Shown here piece after piece: positions 58,861 through 64,000 of a stretch of DNA of 64,000 bases. Made by a program: the position numbers and the translations under genes. Position 1 is the stretch's first letter; every line of letters begins with the position of its first letter. Origin of the DNA: Eucalyptus grandis (lineage: Eukaryota > Streptophyta > Magnoliopsida > Myrtales > Myrtaceae); NCBI RefSeq assembly GCF_016545825.1, contig NC_052622.1:11475001-11539000 (forward strand). Direction: 5' to 3'. The notes beneath the pieces were generated by a model. That model was not told the DNA's origin. It ran no database searches and saw only the letters and a list, made by a program, of their open reading frames with translations.

Positions 58861-58968
58861 CTGTTGACTTGATGCGTGCTATGTACCCCACAAGGTCTCT
58901 CTCTCTCTCTCTTGTTGGAATAATTTATGTCTTTTATCTTTAAATGCAACCTCTGCGAGACTACATTC

Positions 58969-58981
58969 AAAGAGGGCAACT
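58969..58981 (+). promoter_or_regulatory. Candidate polypurine tract of Tat/Ogre-like element
   Basis: CAAAGAGGGCAAC lies immediately before TATTAACACC. A purine tract ending GGGCA(A/G)C before TGTTGACACC is typical of this class as I recall it. Confidence 0.5.
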
Positions 58982-59572
58982 ATTAACACCTAAATTTTAC
59001 CATTTTATTTAGGACTTGTGTATACAAAGTGGAATTAGTGATAAAAAAGAGAGGAAAGTAGTAGAAGTAAAATAAATAACTTTCATTAAAATGCATAGTG
59101 TATGTTTTCATTAAAAATCTATTATGGGTAGACATTAGGAGCATTTGCATAAGCTATCACTAGTATTAAATTTAATTTTAAAAAAATTGCACCTTGAGGT
59201 CGAGGGTTGGGTTAGATCAATCTTAGCCCGACCCGCCCCCTCCTTCTTCCACCTACGTGGCCGAGCCATTTCTTTTTCCCCTTTCTCCCTTTTCGCACAG
59301 TTGAAGCTTGGCCGGCCTTCCCTTCCCTTTGGCCCGGCCCATCCACGGCTTAATCTTCTTCCTTCAAACCAACCCGTATGCCTGTAGAAAAGAGGAGGAG
59401 AGGACAGCAGCAACGAAAATATGGGATCGTGAGCGGCGGAGGTGGCGTGATTTGTTGGTGAAACGTGCAGGCGGCAGGCATTGGCGGTAGAATATGCACC
59501 TTTTATAGGTGCCCTTAAAAGTGAGCGACTCACTCATTTGTGAAAAGGGGGGACTCTTTGGTGAGAGTCTAG

Positions 59573-59599
59573 GAGAGAGAGAGAGAGAGAGAGAGAGAG
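59573..59599. repeat. GA dinucleotide microsatellite
   Basis: About 13 GA units followed by GTGTGAG, within the 3' LTR. Confidence 0.95.
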
Positions 59600-60939
59600 T
59601 GTGAGCCCGAAGGTGCGATCTGCAGAGTCGTTAATTAGCCTGTCAGGGTGCGCCCGTCGTTATGGCCCTGTCTGCATTGAACAGTAAGTCCACTTGGCAC
59701 TTTGTGTGTGCTCTCTTTCGGTTACACGAGGCAACTACGTGGCCATCCGGTCGTGCGAGCTCCAGCTGCATCACCTTACTTTTTGTTTATGATGTTTTTG
59801 TTTTGTTTTGTGTCAAAGATCTCCAAACGTCGGACCATGCCTATCTTTTATGTTTCCATTGCGATTTCATGTGATTTTCTTGGGGCAATCGTGTATTCTT
59901 GAGCCGAAGAATTTTTGTGCTCGAAAATGGTTTGGTGTCGAAGTTAGTGACGATGGTGGTCGTGTTCGCCGGTCGGAGTGGAGAACCGGTAGATAGTGGT
60001 GGTTCCTGTGATGGAAGAATTTGTGGTTGCTATGCCGGTGTTGTTGTCTACGTGAAGTTTCGGGGAGACATGCAAGGAGGCGTCGGGGAGAAAGAAGATG
60101 CACGGGAGGACAAAAAATATGTGGGGAAGAAGACCATAGGGAAAACTGACACAAATGAAAAATAAAGAAAAAAGAAAAATACAGAAAAAGTTAAAAAGCA
60201 AAACAAAATATGGAAAAGAAAGCAAAAGTTTGCTTCAGGGGAAGGAGTGCGGGAGGAAAAGGTACAGTGGAAAAAGACAAAATAGGAAAAGACAAAATGG
60301 TGGAAATAAAAGAAATTACGAAAATCATTAATTTTTTAAAAAATAAAATTATTTTTAAAATGTTTTCTCTTTAATCAATTGGGTGGTCTAGCTCATCGTT
60401 GGGTCAATGGGCCGGACAGGTTTGCAGTCGGGACCCCCTTTTCCTAATATAAATTAAAAATTTGAAAAATAAAAAAAATCAAAAATTTCCGAAAATTCAA
60501 AACTTTCAAAGAAAATAAAAAATTAAAAAATTTCAGAAAAATGTCGAAATTTTGATTTTTTTAAATAATAATAAAAATTAGAAAAATTAGAAAAAAAATG
60601 TCGAAAAAAGTCAAAATTTTTAAATTTTAAAAAACAAAATTTCTGAGCTATTTTCTTAAAAAAATGGAAGTTTCTTAACTTTAAAGTGTGCCAAAATTGA
60701 GTAAGCCTTTAGGACTCTGCCTTATAATTTTAATTATCTTCAAAGACAATTACTCTTCTTCACACATGATTTTGCTGTTTTGATCCTTTAGTCTAGTTAA
60801 GATCGGTGTTTATATTTTCCTTAATGTTAAATATTTGCTCTTCCATGCAATTTATTTTAAATGCTTTCATTGGCTCTAAAAGCATAATAAAATTTTTGTT
60901 TCTACATTTCTCTGGTACTACGTTCCACATTAACATGTT

Positions 60940-61875
60940 TGGAACATAAATTTCTTTTAGTAATGCAATTTCATTTTCTATTTATGGAATAGATTTCTAT
61001 TCCGAGAAATAGATTTGGAAATAGAAATAAGAAGTTAAAACTTTTTAGCTTTTTCTATTTTTTTGGAATAAAAATGAGAAATCAAAATTTTCCTCATTTT
61101 CAGCTCTCTTCATTGCTCATTGCTCACTTGCCGCCCATGGGATGCCGGATGCTTGCCGTCGGTTTCGGCCGCCCGCCATTGGCTTGCCGCCTCGGCCTTA
61201 GCCTCATCGCCTTAGCCACCGGCCATTGAGCGTGAGCGTGTGCCAGTAGTCGAACTCGGTCGCCCATTGCGATCGCTAGTCGCCCGGATGTTGGGCGCCA
61301 CGAGTCGTTGAGCTGCTCATCACTGTCGTTGGATGCCGGAGCTCACCGCCAACCACTTCGGCTGTCCGCCACCAACCGTCCATCGCTCACCACCGGCCGT
61401 CGGATGTTCGCCAACGACCGGCTGGATCCGCCGCCGCCCACGCCAGACTCGGCCCGCGGCCACCCGCCGCTAGACTTTTTGGCCAGCGGCCACCCGCCTG
61501 GGACTTCGGATGTCGAACTCCAAATGTTGGACGCCGGTTGTTGGTCGCTAGACTTCGGACTTCGGCCTCCCCGTGCCGTCGTCGAACTCAACGCCGAGAT
61601 GCCAAATGTTGGACTCCGTGTTGAATGCCGAATGTCGGACTTCGGACGGTCGCCCGCTCCATCACCGGACACCGAACGTTGGTCGTCGGGCGTTGGACTC
61701 GGCCACGAGATGCCTCATTGCCGCTCTAGAAATAGAAATTTTATTATATTATCAAATGAATTTTTATTTTAGAAATAGAAAATTACATCTCTTGTCAAAC
61801 GCGTTTCTTTTCGGAAACTTATCTATGGAATATAAATTGAAATCAATTTCGGCCAGAAAATGATTTCTGTTCTGG
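60940..61875. mobile_element. Possible TIR element with GC-rich interior inside the LTR
   Basis: The left arm has GGAACATAAATTTCTTTTAG and then ATTTATGGAATAGATTTCTATTCCG. The reversed right arm has AGAACAGAAATCATTTTCTG and ATTTATATTCCATAGATAAG with TTTCCG. These are imperfect inverted arms of about 70 bp. The interior 61125-61715 is strongly GC-rich (GCCG, CGCC and TTGG words) in an AT-rich setting. ORFs there overlap on both strands and look compositional. I found no certain TSD. Confidence 0.45.
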
Positions 61876-62256
61876 TATTACAAATCATCCTGGTTTATTT
61901 TAATAATTGCATACATGATCACTTCCGTGTTAATGGATTGGTCATTAATCCCAGAAACTGCCCGACAAAATTTCTTTCTAAAATGAACAAGATTAGTAAT
62001 GAAAGGGCACTAATTAGTTAATTAGTGTAATTAAGTCTGACCTTAGATTAGGAAGTGAGGAGTACACTCCCATGTTTTCCTTGGTTTCTCTTTAGCCTAA
62101 TGGCAGAAGTGGGACTCTTTGTTATAAGATTCTTATGAATATCTCTCAATGTCGTGCGGGATAATGGGCTTGAGAGCTGGTGCTAATCATGGACCATATG
62201 CCCTGATCTTTAGGCAATACCCTAAATCTATTCTTTTCTGAAGGGTAGGTCGCAAT

Positions 62257-62455
62257 TGGCAACATAAAAACATAAAAGATCTGGTGATTCCATATTTGTA
62301 GACCCCAATTTCATTTTCCCAATTAATTTCGATTTATTACCCCACGTTTATTATGTGATACTTTCCAAATATGTTACCACAACTGTCTTGATGGAAGACG
62401 TCGGCAATGTAAAGAAATGGGAAAGATCTCATGATTCTATGTTTGCAGATCCGAT
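62257..62455. repeat. Satellite monomer in inverted orientation
   Basis: Reverse complement of the 158-bp monomer: GGCAACATAAAAACATAAAAG, GATCTGGTGATTCCATATTTG, CGATTTATTACCCCACGTTTA, GTTACCACAACTGTCTTGAT and GGAAGACGTCGGCAATGTAA in order, about 1.2 units. It lies directly after the Tat/Ogre-like 3' LTR. Confidence 0.88.
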
Positions 62456-62692
62456 CATGCTTCGTGCATCTGTTCCAGGTTTTGGGACTTTTCGTATTTG
62501 CAGATTTTTATCAATGGCTGGAGGAATGTTAATCCTTTATTTCCGCCAAATCAATCGAATTATGCATGTTTTATTTGATAATAATAGATCGGGATCACCA
62601 AGTTGAGTTTATATTTAGTCTTATATGAACCGGTTGAAATCTTTTTGAGGCACCGAACAGGAATACCAAACAAGGGAGTGTAAAGCTCTCTG
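62456..62692. other. Unrecognised spacer
   Basis: Short segment between the inverted satellite monomer and the candidate LTR. One 83-codon ORF (62355-62606) starts in satellite DNA and has no domain. Confidence 0.4.
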
Positions 62693-63285
62693 TGTTGGAG
62701 ACAACACCTAATATGGGAAAGCTAGAAAAGTCCAAATTGGACTTTGGTCTTAACCAACTGGTAAAAAAATAAGATTACCGACTCCAAACATTGAAGACAG
62801 CTGACACATTTCAACATGCAAGCCGTTGGTCTAGAGATGAGCGCAACAACACCTGGAGTAAAAAGGTGTCCTCCATGAGGGCGCCAACTACGGCAGTTCT
62901 CCTTTCACATTAGAAGTCGGCTATTGGACTTCAGAGGCGGTGAAACTTCACCTATAAATAAGGCTTACAGTATGAAGGTTTTAAAAAGCAAGTCACTGTA
63001 TGCTAAAGGTGAGTTTCAAAGTAAGAAAGGCAATGCAGCGATAGAAAAAGTAGCTCTGTGTGAGCGAGTTATTCTACCGTGATCGAGGAGGGGAAGATAC
63101 AATAGTTGAGTGTGTGCTTGCATTAACTAGTTTGCTTTGACTTTTTGAGTGTGGTGAGAGAAGTTATGTGTAATATTTGTGTGAAAGTGAGACAATATTT
63201 TGAATGTTATATATGTGATGTGTCTTTAGTTGTTTATTACAATTTTCTCGTGTTGTTGTCATATAATGCTGCCGCATACCTTACA
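62693..63285 (+). mobile_element. Candidate LTR with TATA box (0.59 kb)
   Basis: TGTTGGAGACAAC at 62693 and CATACCTTACA at 63285 give TG...CA ends. Two bases later TGGTATGGAAC resembles a decayed TGGTATCAGAGC PBS. TATAAATA at 62953 is well placed for an LTR promoter. No second copy is seen in the window, and coding sequence after 63298 is not recognised. It could be a copia LTR or another retroelement leader. Confidence 0.35.
62953..62960 (+). promoter_or_regulatory. TATA-like box in candidate LTR
   Basis: TATAAATA in the context CACCTATAAATAAGGC, about 260 bases into the candidate LTR. Confidence 0.4.
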
Positions 63286-64000
63286 AGTGGTATGGAACAA
63301 AAGGAACACAAACCTTACACACTGTGCTACCTGATCTTATAGGCTTCTATACATTTGATTTTCCTAAATCAAAACCACACTGAAGAAAACGACCTATGTT
63401 CTTGAGATAAAACAATATCTGAATAATCCCCAATGGAGAATTCTTGTTCTTCATGTCAAATAATTTCTTCATCTTCGATCTATTAGTATTGAGGAAGACC
63501 TGATGTCGGAGGAAATATCATCTCGCATTTAAAAATTAAAAGTGGTTCTTCTTTGGATTAATATCGAGGGTTAATTTGTTTCTTTCTTGAAATGTGTTGC
63601 CTTTATAATTTTAACTAATTGATATTTAATTAGGATACAAATCCTTCAAATTAAAGGTATCGTGCACAATGAAAATAATTTAGTGATGCGAAGTAGGCCT
63701 CGTTGAATAGGAAGAGACTTTGCTAGCATAACAGTTTTTGAGTTAATGTAAGAATAACAGCTTGATGTGAGTCATAAGTCTTTAAAAGAGTAGACTCCAC
63801 AATAATTAATAATGATTTATTATTGCTGTAAAATAGACTGTCATTCTTACAGTAAATTAAAAATTATCACCCAATAATTTCTCATAAGAAAGATAAACGG
63901 TAATATACATAAATTTTGAATAAGAAAGGAATGGCATAATCATATTTCACGGACTATAACATAGTTACAATAAAATACAGGTTATTTAGAACTCACTAGC
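63286..64000. other. Unrecognised AT-rich end of window
   Basis: After the PBS-like sequence there is no ORF with recognisable domains. It may be the leader of a retroelement continuing beyond the window. Confidence 0.4.

Larger units (their letters stand above)
52350..62254 (+). mobile_element. Tat/Ogre-like element without recognisable pol (large LTR retroelement derivative)
   Basis: The 5' LTR is represented only by its last ~360 bases (52350-52711). These match 61913-62254, the end of the 3' LTR: TTAATGGATTG, AAAATGAA.AAGATTAG, CACTAATTAGTTAATTAGTG and the TACCCTAAA.CTATTC segment. A PBS follows at 52714. The 3' LTR begins near 58982 with TATTAACACCTAAATTTTACC after a purine tract (AAAGAGGGCAAC). 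That matches the TGTTGACACCTAA start of the LTR at 1068-3846. The 6.2-kb interior shows no gag, protease, RT or integrase text, so the element is non-autonomous or too decayed to read. Confidence 0.6.
58982..62254 (+). mobile_element. 3' LTR of Tat/Ogre-like element, with internal insertion
   Basis: From TATTAACACC (mutated TGTTGACACC) to GGTAGGTCGCA. It has a pyrimidine- and GC-rich part at 59210-59470, a GA microsatellite at 59573-59599, and a GC-rich insertion within inverted repeats at about 60940-61875. The end at 62254 is three bases from satellite DNA. Confidence 0.6.

Noticed and set aside
61308..61863. 154- and 109-codon ORFs in the GC-rich island
   Set aside because: Open on both strands over the same bases, Pro/Arg/Ser-rich, no domain. 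Compositional.
62257..63300. Endogenous pararetrovirus leader
   Set aside because: A TATA box and Met-tRNA-like PBS alone do not separate it from an LTR retroelement, and no viral coding motif is visible.
1..64000. CRISPR arrays, bacterial operons, tRNA or rRNA genes
   Set aside because: No direct-repeat/spacer pattern, no prokaryotic gene order, and no tRNA or rRNA structure recognised. The sequence is plant nuclear DNA.

Overview
This window is nuclear DNA from a flowering plant, probably a dicot. The evidence is the TE repertoire (plant Ty1/copia and Ty3/gypsy elements, a plant L1-type LINE with a DUF4283 ORF1, Tat/Ogre-like elements), AT-rich spacers and a broken copy of the plant-only DUF4220/DUF594 gene family. 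I cannot name the species. I see no intact host gene. Almost everything recognisable is transposable-element or satellite DNA, mostly degraded and nested.

Layout. 1-3846: 5' end of a minus-strand Tat/Ogre-like gypsy element (gag-region remnant, primer binding site, 2.8-kb LTR). 4226-17106: a minus-strand composite made of a 3.26-kb LTR with the 3' end of a gypsy pol, then the 3' end of a copia element (LTR plus extra ORF), then RT/protease/gag of a gypsy element ending in a different 3.53-kb LTR. That LTR carries its own 184-codon acidic ORF. 17107-18335: a TIR element cut by the gypsy LTR; a second partial copy lies at 37905-38625. 19190-25659: copia element 1, with 465/464-bp LTRs, a 5-bp target-site duplication (TSD) and a deleted integrase core. 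27196-28458: a non-autonomous hAT-like element with an 8-bp TSD. 29024-30076 plus 35689-36881: one DUF4220/DUF594 pseudogene split by copia element 2 (30077-35688, identical 247-bp LTRs, 5-bp TSD). 39655-43804: a decayed LINE, interrupted by a copia LTR (43806-44707) of the same family as the one at 8862-9776.

45169-45268 is a 100-N gap. 45269-52349 is an array of ~158-bp satellite monomers interrupted by a 3.75-kb solo gypsy LTR (47455-51205, 5-bp TSD). 52350-62254 is a plus-strand, apparently non-coding Tat/Ogre-like element with a truncated 5' LTR, followed by about one satellite monomer in the opposite orientation. The right end has a candidate 0.59-kb LTR with a TATA box (62693-63285) and then unrecognised sequence.

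No cellular pathway can be assembled. The genes relate to one another only as parts of retroelements. The most interesting points are an ORF and leader module inside long gypsy LTRs that recur between LTRs; copia 2, whose LTRs are identical although its coding region is broken; the bZIP/WRKY-like motif cluster and extra ORF in copia 1; and the satellite/solo-LTR/Tat arrangement. All homology calls come from reading motifs by eye; no database search was run.
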